Below are positions 1 through 8,842 of a DNA stretch of 64,000 bases, piece after piece. Source of the DNA: Gluconobacter sp. Dm-62 (lineage in GTDB: Bacteria; Pseudomonadota; Alphaproteobacteria; Acetobacterales; Acetobacteraceae); the NCBI RefSeq assembly GCF_018256155.1, contig NZ_JAERLY010000001.1:310001-374000 (forward strand), given 5' to 3'. How positions within the stretch are numbered: position 1 is the stretch's first letter; each line of letters starts with the position of its first letter. The notes under the pieces were generated by a model. It had not been told where the DNA came from and did no database searches. It worked only from the letters and a program-made list of their open reading frames with translations. The translations under genes were made by a program, and so were the position numbers.

Positions 1-1
1 C

Positions 2-202
2 GGATTTTGCCTTCTGACCAGTCGTTATTCATTTGAGATGGCATTGAAAAGCCTGCGTGCAGGCATTGCCATTGTCGTTGCTGTTTCGGCGCCCACACAT
101 CAGGCGTACAGTTTAGCGCAAATGATGAACCAGACATTGATTGCCATTGCGCGTCGAGACCGACAGATCGTGTTCTGCGGCGGCGAACGCATCGCTCAAT
201 GA
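2..202 (+). CDS. fdhD: Formate dehydrogenase accessory sulfurtransferase FdhD, C-terminal part
   Basis: The gene enters from the left edge and only its last 66 codons are visible. The reading frame contains SRYSFEMALKSLRAGIAI, then VSAPTHQAYSLA, and ends ERIAQ. This matches the FdhD C-terminus, where a tSR-F-E motif is followed by AGI-VSAPT and a terminal region with a conserved arginine. FdhD passes sulfur from IscS to the molybdenum cofactor of formate dehydrogenase in the cytoplasm. The catalytic cysteines lie outside the window, so whether the gene is intact cannot be judged. The call rests on my recognition of the C-terminal pattern. Confidence 0.75.
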   Translation, partial: GFCLLTSRYSFEMALKSLRAGIAIVVAVSAPTHQAYSLAQMMNQTLIAIARRDRQIVFCGGERIAQ

Positions 203-221
203 ATATAGAAAGATACACAAT

Positions 222-825
222 ATCGTCTGTATTTCGAAGGCATGATGTGGATTGCCTGCTCCGGATCGCAGTGGCGCCACCTGCCTGATGATTACGGCGA
301 ATGGAACAACGTGTTCCGACGCTAATGACGATGGGTGACGACAGGCGTGTTGGATGTGATGCTCGAAATCCTGTCTGAAATGGTCGAGCGGGATATTACT
401 GTCGACATGATCGACAGTACGGTGGTCCCGGGCACATCATTGTGCTATCGGTATAAAATAGGAGCTCAGAAAATCGAGGTGCTTGGCCGATCGCGCGGTG
501 GTTTCACCACCAGAGTGCACGCTCAATACGACGCCAAGGGACACCTTCTCGGTTTTGTCCTGACGCCGGGACAGACCCACGATATCTAGGCTTTCGGTCC
601 GCTGTTCCGCATGATCGCTTATAAGATCGAGGCGTTACTGGCAGACAAAGGTTACGATGCCGACCTCATTCGTGAAGAGCTTACCAAGGCCGGAATCGAA
701 GTCATTCGCGGAAAGAGCCAGCTGGATTGGGGGAAAAGCGGAAGGCCCGGTATTGGAGAATGTCCCCAAGAAAGCAGGCCTCGATTGCTCCTTCATGAGT
801 ATCGTGGTGGCGCTTACTAGGACTC
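222..825 (+). mobile_element. Decayed IS5-family (IS1031-like) transposase remnant
   Basis: One frame reads like an IS5/IS1031-group transposase. It has an N-terminal GSQWRHLPDDYGEWNNVFRR stretch, then TVDMIDSTVV with the first catalytic Asp, LGRSRGGFTTRVHA, and LLADKGYDADLIRE with the second Asp region. The frame is broken by two adjacent stops (TAA at 323, TGA at 326) and another at 587-589. It shifts near 730, after which only a degraded ENVPKKAGLDC...FMSIVV tail is readable. The 3' end runs into the tail of the LysR gene on the other strand. It cannot make an active transposase. Terminal repeats were not identified. Confidence 0.8.
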
Positions 826-1725
826 AAAATCATGCACGCGGATAAAATCGACAAACGCGCGGAGCGGCGGGGGTAACTGGCGGCGGCCGGAATAGTAAAG
901 CATGGGCCCTGAGAAGGGGGCGGCCCAGTCTTCAAGCAGCACTTCCAGCGCACCGCTTCGGATGTGGGGAGCCAGCCAGTCTTCGAACAGACAGACGATG
1001 CCCAGACCCGCTATAGCAGCTTCTACCAGAAGATCGCAGGCCGATCCGGGTTGAACCATTAAGGGCCCTGGTGGATCGAGGCGAATAATCTCACCGTTTT
1101 TTTCGAACTCCCACATGGCTGGCGCTCCACTGGAGAAGCGAAGACGCAGACAGGAGTGTTCCAGCAGCTCGCTCGGATGCTGGGGGCGTTCCTTCGCAGA
1201 CAAATAGGATGGGGCAGCCGCAGTCAGAAGGCGCTGGGTTCGCGGCCCGATAGGAACGGCAATCATGTCCTGCTCCAGCCGCTCTTCATAACGGATGCCT
1301 GCATCAGCACCAGAGGCGAGAATATCAACAAAACTGTCCTCGACCGTCACTTCCACGCGAATTTGTGGATAAGCCTTCAGGAAGGGCGACAATATGCCCG
1401 GAAGTACAGTCCTGGCGACATTGGCTGGCACATTGAGACGGATCGTCCCCGCTGGCTGGTCAGTTTGCGTATGAAGCGTATCGAGCGCGGCGCTGATCTC
1501 GGCAAGCGCAGGCGAGAGCCGCTCGAACAGCCGGGCACCCGTTTCTGTGAGCGAAATGCTGCGTGTGCTGCGATGAAGCAGGCGCGTGCCAAGACGGGTT
1601 TCCAGACGGCGTAAAGCGTCACTAAGTCCAGACGCCGAAGAACCTGAAATGCGCGCAGCCTCGCGAAAACCACCTGCCCGCGCAACGGCGACGAACGCTG
1701 AAAGATCATCAAGCTCGAATGACAT
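817..1725 (-). CDS. LysR-family transcriptional regulator
   Basis: A 302-residue protein with a normal LysR layout: an N-terminal winged helix-turn-helix at about residues 4-62 (ELDDLSAFVAVARAGGF, then SASGLSDALRRLETRLG and LLHRSTR), followed by a two-lobe effector-binding domain at about 90-298. It is most like the CrgA/DmlR subgroup, in which DLSAFVAV and SLTETG are common. It is divergent from the aldo/keto reductase gene at 1824 with about 100 bp between them, the usual arrangement for a LysR protein controlling its neighbour and itself. The effector is unknown. The last bases overlap the transposase remnant. Confidence 0.88.
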   Translation of the reverse strand: MSFELDDLSAFVAVARAGGFREAARISGSSASGLSDALRRLETRLGTRLLHRSTRSISLTETGARLFERLSPALAEISAALDTLHTQTDQPAGTIRLNVPANVARTVLPGILSPFLKAYPQIRVEVTVEDSFVDILASGADAGIRYEERLEQDMIAVPIGPRTQRLLTAAAPSYLSAKERPQHPSELLEHSCLRLRFSSGAPAMWEFEKNGEIIRLDPPGPLMVQPGSACDLLVEAAIAGLGIVCLFEDWLAPHIRSGALEVLLEDWAAPFSGPMLYYSGRRQLPPPLRAFVDFIRVHDFES

Positions 1726-1823
1726 TGTGCGATTTTCCGTACAGACCGTTCACGTTTCACCAACTTATCGATCATTTGAACGTAGTCCATGTCTGGTACG
1801 CCCCCCTTATCAAGGAGATACCA

Positions 1824-2693
1824 ATGAGCAGTCGTGCCAATCCCGGAACCTTTACACTCGGCGACCGCATTGTGAACCGTATGGGCTACGGAGCGATGCA
1901 GCTTGCTGGCCCTGGTGTCTTTGGACCGCCACGGGACCGCAAAGCCGCTGTTGCCGTGCTTCGGGCTGCTGTGGAAGCTGGCGTCAATCATATCGATACC
2001 AGCGACTTCTATGGTCCGCACGTCACGAACCAAATCATCCGTGAGGCGCTGCACCCTTATGCCCACGACCTTGTGATCGTGACCAAGGTCGGTGCGCTAC
2101 GTGGTGAAGATGCATCATGGAGGCCAGCCCAGAGCGCGGCGGACCTGACCAGAGCCGTCCATGACAATCTGCGTAATCTGGGTCTCGATCATCTTGAGGT
2201 GGTCAATCTGCGACTCATGGGAGACGTTCATGCTCCCAAAGAAAGTTCGTTGGCAGAACCATTTTCAGCACTGGCTTCTTTGCGCGAGCAGGGCCTTATC
2301 CGCCATCTTGGCCTCAGCAATGCGACGGCTGCCCAGGTAGCCGAAGCACAGACGATCGCGCCAGTCGTCTGCGTGCAGAACCATTACAACCTCGTCCACC
2401 GAGACGATAATGGCCTGATTGATGCTTTGGCGGCACAGGGTATAGCCTATGTGCCATTCTTTCCGTTGGGTGGGTTCAGCCCGATCCAGTCGGATGCTCT
2501 GTCCCGGATTGCAGACGATATCGAGAGAACTCCGTTGCAAGTGGCGCTGGCCTGGTTGCTGGCCCGGTCACCCAACCTGCTCCTTATCCCGGGAACTTCA
2601 AATCCCCTTCATCTGGCCGAAAATCTGTTGGCAGCAACGCTGGAACTGTCCGCTGATATTCAGGCGCGGCTTGATGCTATTGCTGCCCCTTAA
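1824..2693 (+). CDS. Aldo/keto reductase family oxidoreductase
   Basis: A 289-residue single-domain (beta/alpha)8 aldo/keto reductase. The start at 1824 is preferred because AAGGAG ends 8 nt upstream; a longer frame from 1719 runs into the divergent promoter. The N-terminus GYGAMQLAGPG, the HIDTSDFYG motif (Asp58 and Tyr63 of the catalytic tetrad) and VTKVG (Lys88) are present. At the tetrad His position, where relatives have LWQLHRID, this protein reads VVNLRLMGD, so the usual histidine appears to be absent. NADPH binding is suggested by LIPGTSNPLHLAENL near the C-terminus. Substrate unknown. Probably controlled by the divergent LysR gene. Confidence 0.85.
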   Translation: MSSRANPGTFTLGDRIVNRMGYGAMQLAGPGVFGPPRDRKAAVAVLRAAVEAGVNHIDTSDFYGPHVTNQIIREALHPYAHDLVIVTKVGALRGEDASWRPAQSAADLTRAVHDNLRNLGLDHLEVVNLRLMGDVHAPKESSLAEPFSALASLREQGLIRHLGLSNATAAQVAEAQTIAPVVCVQNHYNLVHRDDNGLIDALAAQGIAYVPFFPLGGFSPIQSDALSRIADDIERTPLQVALAWLLARSPNLLLIPGTSNPLHLAENLLAATLELSADIQARLDAIAAP

Positions 2694-2719
2694 TCTTCGA
2701 AGCAAAACCTACCTGAAAC

Positions 2720-2752
2720 GTGATATTGCAGGCTTACTGCTTGCAGTATCAC
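2720..2752. terminator. Hairpin after the aldo/keto reductase gene
   Basis: GTGATATTGCA (2720-2730) pairs with TGCAGTATCAC (2742-2752) with one mismatch around an 11-nt loop, 27 nt after the stop codon. No T-run follows, so it is at best a weak or factor-assisted terminator. Confidence 0.4.
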
Positions 2753-3228
2753 ATACCTAATGTGCGCGGTTCGGGAAGAATAGAATGTCCTAGTGCCCGT
2801 AACAGAGGCGCGATAGGACTATTTTTTCGGCACAAGCGTGTGCTTGTTCCGTAACACGCAATATCGATAGAACGACATCCGAAAAATCCTCTGGTACCAG
2901 CTACTCCCCAGACACTTTTCTAGGGGTCGACACGAGAAGGATGGCAGCAGCCGAACGATCCGGCAAGACTTGCCGCGACAGTGCTTCAGCTTGTTGCCTC
3001 AGACGCGCGCCCCACTGCAACTCCTCTTGGGCAACGGTGCTCTCCGACTGGTTCGTGAATATCTCTCCTGCCGGGAAAAAAGAGAGTGCGGATTGGAAAG
3101 AACTAACCCGTTCGACAAACGGTTGAGAGTTTCGGGGAACTGAATGAGCGGTCAAAAAGCGGATTTTGCGAGCTCAATGTCTATCACGAAAGTGAAAGCT
3201 GTCCGTGCGTTTGGTGTTGCTTTGCACA
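2753..3228. other. Intergenic stretch without a recognised gene
   Basis: Only short open frames occur here (for example 2901-3155 on the minus strand and 2941-3126 on the plus strand). They have no recognisable motifs and overlap each other. I see no tRNA, no repeat and no clear transposase signature. Confidence 0.5.
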
Positions 3229-3876
3229 TCAGTGCTTTGGCGGAACAATAGCCAGTTGCTTCCGAACACTCGGCCGCTCCTGCATTCTCGCGAACCAGGT
3301 TGAAAGCGCTACACACTCCTGCGGGATCGGAAATTCTACGATTGCTGCAAATATAAAACCCCCGATGACTGCGATATCCGCCATCGAGAAAGCTTCACCG
3401 GCTATGAAGGGCTGCTTTCTCAGCACCGCATCGAAGTAATGCATCCCGCGCAGAGCCTTGTCCCGTTGACGGAGTCCCCATTCCTGATTCTGGTAAAGTT
3501 CCACGTCAGGACCAAGACCAGGTGTGGCATGATGAAAATAGACACTAATGGCGTCCAGCATTTCGATCTCGGCGCGTTTGGTCATCATGTGAATAACCCC
3601 TTTTTCGCGCGGGGTTTGACCGGTCAATGTGGGTTCCCCATTGAGCGCATCAAGATAGACCGTGATCGCCGTACATTCGGCGAGATACGTTTCATGATCG
3701 AGCTCCAGAACTGGCAAGGTTCCGGAATAATTTTTGGCGAGAAAATGAGGTGTCTTATGTTCGCCTTTCCACAAATTGATCGGCACGAATTCGACATCAG
3801 ATAAGAGATTCTTTTCTGCCAGCGCAATCCGAACACGAGCTGGATAGGGCCCTGTGGGCCAGTCGTAAATTTTCAT
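3229..3876 (-). CDS. Glutathione S-transferase family protein
   Basis: A 215-residue protein with an N-terminal thioredoxin-like domain (about 1-80: MKIYDWPTGPYPARVRIALAEKNL, then GTLPVLELDHETYLAECTAI, the cis-Pro and glutathione gamma-Glu binding segment) and an all-helical C-terminal domain with FSMADIAVIGGFIFA (the N-capping box region). It would conjugate glutathione to electrophiles or use it as a cofactor in the cytoplasm. The Met at 3876 matches the usual GST N-terminus; an upstream Met at 3906 would add ten residues. It is divergent from a TetR gene, with palindromic operator-like sites between them, so repression by that TetR protein is likely. Confidence 0.88.
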   Translation of the reverse strand: MKIYDWPTGPYPARVRIALAEKNLLSDVEFVPINLWKGEHKTPHFLAKNYSGTLPVLELDHETYLAECTAITVYLDALNGEPTLTGQTPREKGVIHMMTKRAEIEMLDAISVYFHHATPGLGPDVELYQNQEWGLRQRDKALRGMHYFDAVLRKQPFIAGEAFSMADIAVIGGFIFAAIVEFPIPQECVALSTWFARMQERPSVRKQLAIVPPKH

Positions 3877-3924
3877 TGGAGCAACCTTAGTGACATGGAA
3901 AGCCAAAATGCCAAGCGTTAAGGT

Positions 3925-4001
3925 TTTATCTACCTATCACATGGTAGATAAATGATGTGGCTTCAAATTCCTGATGTCAACGGTTATCTATCAGTTGGTA
4001 G
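3925..4001. promoter_or_regulatory. TetR-type operator sites between GST and TetR genes
   Basis: A perfect 10-bp inverted repeat, TTTATCTACC (3925-3934) and GGTAGATAAA (3943-3952), lies upstream of the GST gene. TATCACATGGTAG (3935-3947) recurs as TATCAGTTGGTAG at 3989-4001, 54 bp downstream and just before the TetR start. Two spaced copies in a divergent intergenic region fit joint repression and autoregulation by the TetR protein. The binding partner is inferred. Confidence 0.6.
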
Positions 4002-4025
4002 GTGGGTGATAATGCAACAGTGGGT

Positions 4026-4589
4026 ATGACGATGAATACGGGTTCCAGGGAAGCCATTCTGGCAGCAGCCAGGCGGTCCGCGCAAACCCATGGCTATAAC
4101 GGCCTGAATTTCCGTGATCTGGCAACGGAAGTGGGAATCAAGGCTGCAAGTATCTATTATTATTTTCCCAGCAAGGCCGATCTGGGGGCGGCAGTTGCTC
4201 GACGTTATTGGGAGGATACCAGCGCCGAGCTTGAAGCTATACGGACGGATACCCCTGATCCCCTTATGTGCTTACTCCGGTATCCGGAGATATTTCGTCG
4301 CTCGCTCGAAAACGGCAATCGTCTGTGTTTAGGCAGCTTCATGAGCGCCGAGCAGCATGATCTGCCTGAGACCGTGAAACACGAGGTCCAGACGTTTGCC
4401 GATATCAACGTGGCCTGGCTGGATACGGTTATATCCGCAATCAATGGAGTATTCCCCAACAGCACAGGCAGGGCACGTGCCATCTTTGCTGCTGTTTCCG
4501 GTGCACAGCTACTGGCAAGAAGCCGCTCGGACATCACAGTGTTTGATGAGGTTATTGAGAATTATCGTGAAGTCGGGCTTTTGAAATGA
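4026..4589 (+). CDS. TetR/AcrR-family transcriptional regulator
   Basis: About 187 residues. The N-terminal helix-turn-helix (REAILAAARRSAQTHGYNG, FRDLATEVGIKAASIYYYF, SKADLGAAV) is typical of TetR proteins, followed by an all-alpha ligand-binding domain. The start could be the ATG at 4026 or 4032, or the GTG at 4002; the ATGs put the start just after the second operator-like site. It is divergent from the GST gene and probably responds to an electrophile or GST substrate (inference). Confidence 0.85.
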   Translation: MTMNTGSREAILAAARRSAQTHGYNGLNFRDLATEVGIKAASIYYYFPSKADLGAAVARRYWEDTSAELEAIRTDTPDPLMCLLRYPEIFRRSLENGNRLCLGSFMSAEQHDLPETVKHEVQTFADINVAWLDTVISAINGVFPNSTGRARAIFAAVSGAQLLARSRSDITVFDEVIENYREVGLLK

Positions 4590-4697
4590 GATTTGTTTTA
4601 TGCCGTCAACCGCCTGTTTCACTGATCTAAAAGACAGAGTCCGGACAGCCATCCCGGCCTTTCGGCATTGAGGCTCTGACGGTCCGGAAGCGCTCTC

Positions 4698-5588
4698 CTA
4701 CACTTTAGAGCGGAACGCCTTACGGCCTTCCATATCCAAGGCCGCGAAGTCTTCGTCGGAGAGTGTGATGTCGGCAGCGGCTACATTCTGTTCCAGATGG
4801 GCGACTTTGGACGTGCCCGGAATTGGCAGCATCACCGGGCTGCGTTTCAGGATCCAGGCCAATGCAATCTGGCTTGGATGAGCCTGATATTTTCGCGCCA
4901 TGACATCGAGGATCGATCCCGGCTTCGCGAGGTCGCCAGCCGCAAGCGGAAACCAGGGGATGAACCCGATGTTTTGTGCCGCGCAATAATCGAGTACGTC
5001 CTCACTGGTGCGGTCGACGAGATTGTAGCGGTTCTGGACGGTCGCCACGTCAAAGAACTTCGACGCCGCCTTGATGTCATCGACGGAAACCTCGCTCAGC
5101 CCCGCATGACGGATCAGTTTCTGGTCGATGAAGGATCTGATCGTATCGAACTGCTCGTCCACTGGCACTTTGGGGTCGATCCGGTGCAGCTGCCACAGAT
5201 CGATTTGTTCAACACCGAGATTGCGCAGGCTTTTGTGCACCTGCTGGAGCAGATATTCCGGACGCCCGACCGGCTTCCAGATATCCGGTCCTGAACGGGT
5301 CAGACCGCCCTTGGTCGCGATCACCACCCCTTCGGGATACGGATGCAGCGCCTCCCGAATCAGCCATTCCGAGACATCCGGTCCGTAGGAATCCGCTGTA
5401 TCGATGAAGTTGATGCCGAGTTCGGGAAGACGTTTCAGAGTGCGGACGGCCTCATCACGATCGGCGGGCGGACCCCATATCCCCGGCCCCGTAATGCGCA
5501 TGGCACCGAAACCAAGCCGGTTGATCTCGAGATAGCCGCCGATCCTGAATGTGCCGGATCGGGAGGCGTTGGAAGTTGAAGCGATCAT
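4698..5588 (-). CDS. Aldo/keto reductase
   Basis: A 296-residue NADPH-dependent aldo/keto reductase. The complete catalytic tetrad is visible: Asp63 and Tyr68 in FIDTADSYG, Lys93 in VIATKGG, and His135 in LWQLHRIDP. The cofactor-binding end [17 protein letters not shown] is also present. It is a paralogue of the reductase at 1824, with the same GFGAM and [10 protein letters not shown] opening, but keeps the tetrad His that the other lacks. It is the last gene of a minus-strand set SDR - SRPBCC - bdcA - reductase, 42 bp after bdcA. Substrate unknown. Confidence 0.9.
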   Translation of the reverse strand: MIASTSNASRSGTFRIGGYLEINRLGFGAMRITGPGIWGPPADRDEAVRTLKRLPELGINFIDTADSYGPDVSEWLIREALHPYPEGVVIATKGGLTRSGPDIWKPVGRPEYLLQQVHKSLRNLGVEQIDLWQLHRIDPKVPVDEQFDTIRSFIDQKLIRHAGLSEVSVDDIKAASKFFDVATVQNRYNLVDRTSEDVLDYCAAQNIGFIPWFPLAAGDLAKPGSILDVMARKYQAHPSQIALAWILKRSPVMLPIPGTSKVAHLEQNVAAADITLSDEDFAALDMEGRKAFRSKV

Positions 5589-5630
5589 GTCTTCGGTCCT
5601 TGTTTCCCTCTGGGGAAAGCAGCCATTCCG

Positions 5631-6344
5631 TCAGGCTGCGAAGCCACCATCGATGGTGTACGCGGCGCCTGTGATGATGCCGGCCTCTGGTCCGGCAAGA
5701 TACGCCACCAGCCCAGCAATCTCCGAGCCGGTGGCATGGCGCTTGATTGCCATGAAACCATGCATCACGTCCTTTAGCGGCCCCTCTGCAGGGTTCATGT
5801 CGGTATCGGTCGGCCCGGGCTGGACGACATTGACGGTGATCCCGCGCACGCCGAAATCCCGCGCCAGTCCCCGGGTCATGCCCTGTAATGCCGATTTGCT
5901 GGCGCTGTAGGCCGCAAGCCCGGCCATCGGCATACGGTCGGCATTGGCGGAACCGATGAAGATGATGCGGCCCCCGTCGGGCATGGTCCGGGCGGCAGCA
6001 ACGGCCGCATGATAAGGCGCATGGATATTGATGCGAAACAGCCGGTCGACCTCATCCGGGGGGATATCCAGCGGATCGCCCGCGCCAAGAATGCCGGAAT
6101 TGACGACCAGAACGTCGAGCGGACCAATTGAGCCGATCAGCGCGATGAGAGCGTCACGGTCGCCACTATCGGCGCGGAGGGCCTCGCTTCCGGTCTCGGT
6201 CGCCAGAACTTCGGCATCGTCCGGGGAAGACCAATACGTGAACAGGACTTTCGCTCCATCCGAAGCGAAACGGCGCACGATGGCGGCCCCAATTCCGCGA
6301 CTGCCGCCAAGCACGAGAACGGATTTACCCTCAAAGCCGCTCAT
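5631..6344 (-). CDS. bdcA: SDR-family oxidoreductase, BdcA-like
   Basis: A 237-residue classical short-chain dehydrogenase. It has the NAD(P)-binding VLGGSRGIGAAIVRRF (residues 11-26), catalytic Ser132, and YSASK (Tyr146, Lys150). Long stretches (DRLFRINIHAPYHA, ASKSALQGM, VVQPGPTDTD, MAIKRH) closely match E. coli BdcA, a protein reported to bind cyclic-di-GMP and promote biofilm dispersal. The segment usually reading NAG is NSG. Its start overlaps the stop of the SRPBCC gene by 4 nt, so translation is probably coupled. Whether it binds c-di-GMP here or is simply an oxidoreductase cannot be told from sequence. Confidence 0.85.
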   Translation of the reverse strand: MSGFEGKSVLVLGGSRGIGAAIVRRFASDGAKVLFTYWSSPDDAEVLATETGSEALRADSGDRDALIALIGSIGPLDVLVVNSGILGAGDPLDIPPDEVDRLFRINIHAPYHAAVAAARTMPDGGRIIFIGSANADRMPMAGLAAYSASKSALQGMTRGLARDFGVRGITVNVVQPGPTDTDMNPAEGPLKDVMHGFMAIKRHATGSEIAGLVAYLAGPEAGIITGAAYTIDGGFAA

Positions 6345-6793
6345 GACTGCGCCTCCCGCGACACCAGGATCTCAGCCAATCTATCAAAGGCTGGCTGATA
6401 GATATCTGTTGGCATCCGGGCCTTCATACTGGCGGCGTGCTCAACAGGCGCTTCGAACTGCCCCCGCCACTGAATGAACGTGCCGTCGCTCGCCGTGATG
6501 GGAAGGAGGCTGATCGTAGAGCGATAGTTCCGGATCGGCAGAGCGGATTCAACGATCGAGAACGTCACCGCATGATCGACATCGGACAAGGCCAGAAGCT
6601 GCTCACGGATGAGGCCGACATCGCCCATCTCAACACGGCGGATTGCCCCGACACGGTCACCGGACTCATCACCTTCAATCACGCAGCTTTTGACGCCCGG
6701 CAACCAGCGTCCAAGGGCGCCGAAATCACGGACCAACTGCCAGACGGAGGGAACCGATGCAGGAATGACGCTGCTGGCCATAACATGGATCAT
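6341..6793 (-). CDS. SRPBCC-fold (polyketide cyclase/dehydrase-like) protein
   Basis: 150 residues with the START/Bet v 1-like pattern: SVIPASVPSVWQLVRDFGAL at the N-terminus, then PGVKSCVIEG, GAIRRVEM, and NYRSTISLLPI with a following FIQWRGQFE strand. Such proteins bind small hydrophobic ligands in a cavity; the ligand is unknown. It sits between an SDR gene (31 bp upstream) and bdcA (4-nt overlap) in one minus-strand unit. A clearly related, slightly shorter copy lies at 27884-28312. Confidence 0.8.
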   Translation of the reverse strand: MIHVMASSVIPASVPSVWQLVRDFGALGRWLPGVKSCVIEGDESGDRVGAIRRVEMGDVGLIREQLLALSDVDHAVTFSIVESALPIRNYRSTISLLPITASDGTFIQWRGQFEAPVEHAASMKARMPTDIYQPAFDRLAEILVSREAQS

Positions 6794-6824
6794 GAGGCCT
6801 CTCCCGGCTGTGAATGTCTGAGTG

Positions 6825-7586
6825 TCATAGCGACTGGCCCCCCGTCACCTCGATGCGCTGACCATTCACCCAGCGCATGTCGTCAGACAGAAGGGCACGG
6901 ATGGCGGCACCAATGTCGTCGGGTTGTCCGACACGCCCGAGGGGCGTGATCTCTGCGAGGCTCTTGTTGATCGTGGCATCGTCACGGACCAGACCACCAC
7001 CGAAATCCGAGGCGACCGCGCCAGGGGCGACGGCGTTGACGGTAATCCCCCGTTCGCCCAGCTCTTTCGCCATATAGAGCGAGATGACTTCTGTTGCCGC
7101 TTTCATGGCCGAATAAGGCCCATGATCCGTCAGGTAGAAACGCGTCGCGGCGGAGGTGATGTTCAGAATGCGACCGCCATTCCGGATCAGGGGCAGGAGA
7201 GCCACCGTCAGCAAGTAGGGGCCCTTGAAGTGGATGTTATACTGGTTGTCGAGTTGTTCCGATGTCGCAGCATCGAAGCGAGTGTGAATGATATTGCCCG
7301 CGTTCTGGACCACATAACTCAGCGTCTGCTGTCCGAATTCATGGGCAAGAAGTGCTTTGACCTGCTGGGCAAAATCCGCGAACGATTCATGGTCCGCGAT
7401 ATTCAGCCGCAGCATACGCAGTTTTGCGCTTTCGCCAACGAGGGCGGCTTCGGCAGCTTTCGCCTCGTCTTCGTTGGAGTGATAGGTCCCGATCACGTTG
7501 ATGCCCGAGGCAATCAGATGCTTCGCGATACTGTATCCGATGCCGCGATTGGCGCCCGTGACGAATGCGATGTCCTGTTTGCTCAT
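6825..7586 (-). CDS. Short-chain dehydrogenase/reductase
   Basis: 253 residues with FVTGANRGIGYSIAKHL (about 8-24), QNAGN, catalytic Ser145 in LNITSAATRF, and Tyr158/Lys162 in GPYSAMKAATE. The glycine-rich end GQRIEVTGGQSL is typical of the family. The ATG at 7586 is preferred over an in-frame start 24 nt upstream because AAGGAA lies about 8 nt before it. It is probably the first enzyme gene of the operon running down to the reductase at 4698. A badly decayed copy is present at 27178-27840. Confidence 0.9.
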   Translation of the reverse strand: MSKQDIAFVTGANRGIGYSIAKHLIASGINVIGTYHSNEDEAKAAEAALVGESAKLRMLRLNIADHESFADFAQQVKALLAHEFGQQTLSYVVQNAGNIIHTRFDAATSEQLDNQYNIHFKGPYLLTVALLPLIRNGGRILNITSAATRFYLTDHGPYSAMKAATEVISLYMAKELGERGITVNAVAPGAVASDFGGGLVRDDATINKSLAEITPLGRVGQPDDIGAAIRALLSDDMRWVNGQRIEVTGGQSL

Positions 7587-7749
7587 AACCGGATTCCTTG
7601 GCCGAGACACGGCGATATGTTCCGGAATTTAGTTCCGGACCGAACAGTCCATAAAGCGCACTCAAAGCAGGGTCAAGGAATTATGGATCGACCAGTACCG
7701 AAGATGCAGCTTTAAGACCCGAGTTGTGCCGGGATCGTTATCATCTGTC

Positions 7750-8377
7750 TTACTGTTTTCCTGCCTCTGGTGTCACCGCATTGGCATCCCACAACGTCAG
7801 AAGAGAGGTAATTGCCGCATCCAGATGCGTTGACGTCATCCCATCCCTGGCTTCGCACGTCATGCCATGGAAAAACGTCGCGAGAATACCGGGCAACGCC
7901 TCTGTTGCTGCGCAATCCTGCAACACGCCGTGGGCAATCGCCCGTTCCACGCAGGCCTTGATGCCAGCCCGCGTCCGCTGTCGCTCTTCAGCAAGAAGGA
8001 CCTGAACAGGTTCGTTTTCGGGCGAACAGTTGCTGGCGCCCGATACGACCAGACATCCGTAGGGATGCGTCCGGGAAGCCTGCATGCGCGCCGAACCGCG
8101 CAACGTCTGCTCAATCGCATCGCGCGGCGCCAGATTTTCGTCCCATAAGGGGGCCATGACATGCCCGTAGGTCGCCAGATAATGCTGCACGACTTCGCGG
8201 AACAGGGCTTCTTTCGAGCCAAACGCAGCATAGAAACTCGCGGGCGAAATATTGCCCATGCACGACTTGAGCTGCGTCAGGGACGTCGGCTCGTAGCCCT
8301 GCGCCCAGAAAAGCGCCGTGGCGGCGTCAATTGCCTTGTCCCTGTCAAACTCACGGGGACGCCCTGTCCGCGCCCAT
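7750..8377 (-). pseudogene. TetR-family regulator with a frameshift right after the start codon
   Basis: The frame encodes a TetR protein (GRPREFDRDKAIDAA, then LFWAQGYEPTSLTQLK, MGNISPASFYAAFGSKEALF, and a ligand domain to residue ~208) very similar to the one at 26413-27045. The expected ATG at 8377, preceded by a good AGGAG, is in the wrong frame. It is followed by GGC GCG G, whereas the sister gene has ATG GCC CGG, so one extra G at 8373-8375 breaks codon 2. No in-frame start exists between the upstream stop and the internal ATG at 8259, which would lose most of the DNA-binding domain. This is either a real null allele or a sequencing error. Confidence 0.75.
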
Positions 8378-8426
8378 GGTGCTGCTCCTGCTGAAAGACT
8401 TTCATATTAAGTGATCCAGAAGTTGT

Positions 8427-8652
8427 TGCCAAGATTTTGCGGCCGGTGATGGCGTGGACGTCGTATTGTCGATGAACGTCGTCGTCTGGGACAGCGCTAT
8501 TGCAGGTGCCGGACCGCCAGGCGGGATCATGCTGGACACATGGGAAGCAGCATCTTTTCCCTGGGCCGTGCTGGGGCTCGCAACTGCTGGATTCCCGATC
8601 GCATGGCGAGCCTGCTCTCGCGGGTTCCATCGTGGACACAGGCTCGGACATG
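8427..8652 (+). pseudogene. C-terminal fragment of an MFS transporter gene
   Basis: The frame AAGDGVDVVLSMNVVVWDSAIAG, LDTWEA, PWAVLGLATAGFPIAW and GHRLG aligns with the last ~70 residues of the intact MFS transporter at 25028-26221 (AAGDGTDVALSMNVVAWNSAIAG and so on). Everything upstream is gone. It lies divergent to the TetR gene, as in the intact copy, so this is the stub of a duplicated locus. Confidence 0.75.
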
Positions 8653-8842
8653 GACAGGGAATTAAGAATTCGATGTGGATGGGTTGGGGGCACCTTTCTA
8701 CTTTCCGCAAAAACCAAGAAAAAACGCCTTCTTCATAGCGGATTAGGCATGTGTCCTAGCAGTCTTTTGTTAAGGCTGGATATGCAACTGGTATCGTGCT
8801 TGGCTAGGACGCAGTTTTTAATACAGGACGGGACATAAAATA

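Noticed and set aside
2901-3155. Small ORFs on both strands between the reductase and GST genes
   Set aside because: They overlap each other, lack ribosome sites and show no recognisable domain.
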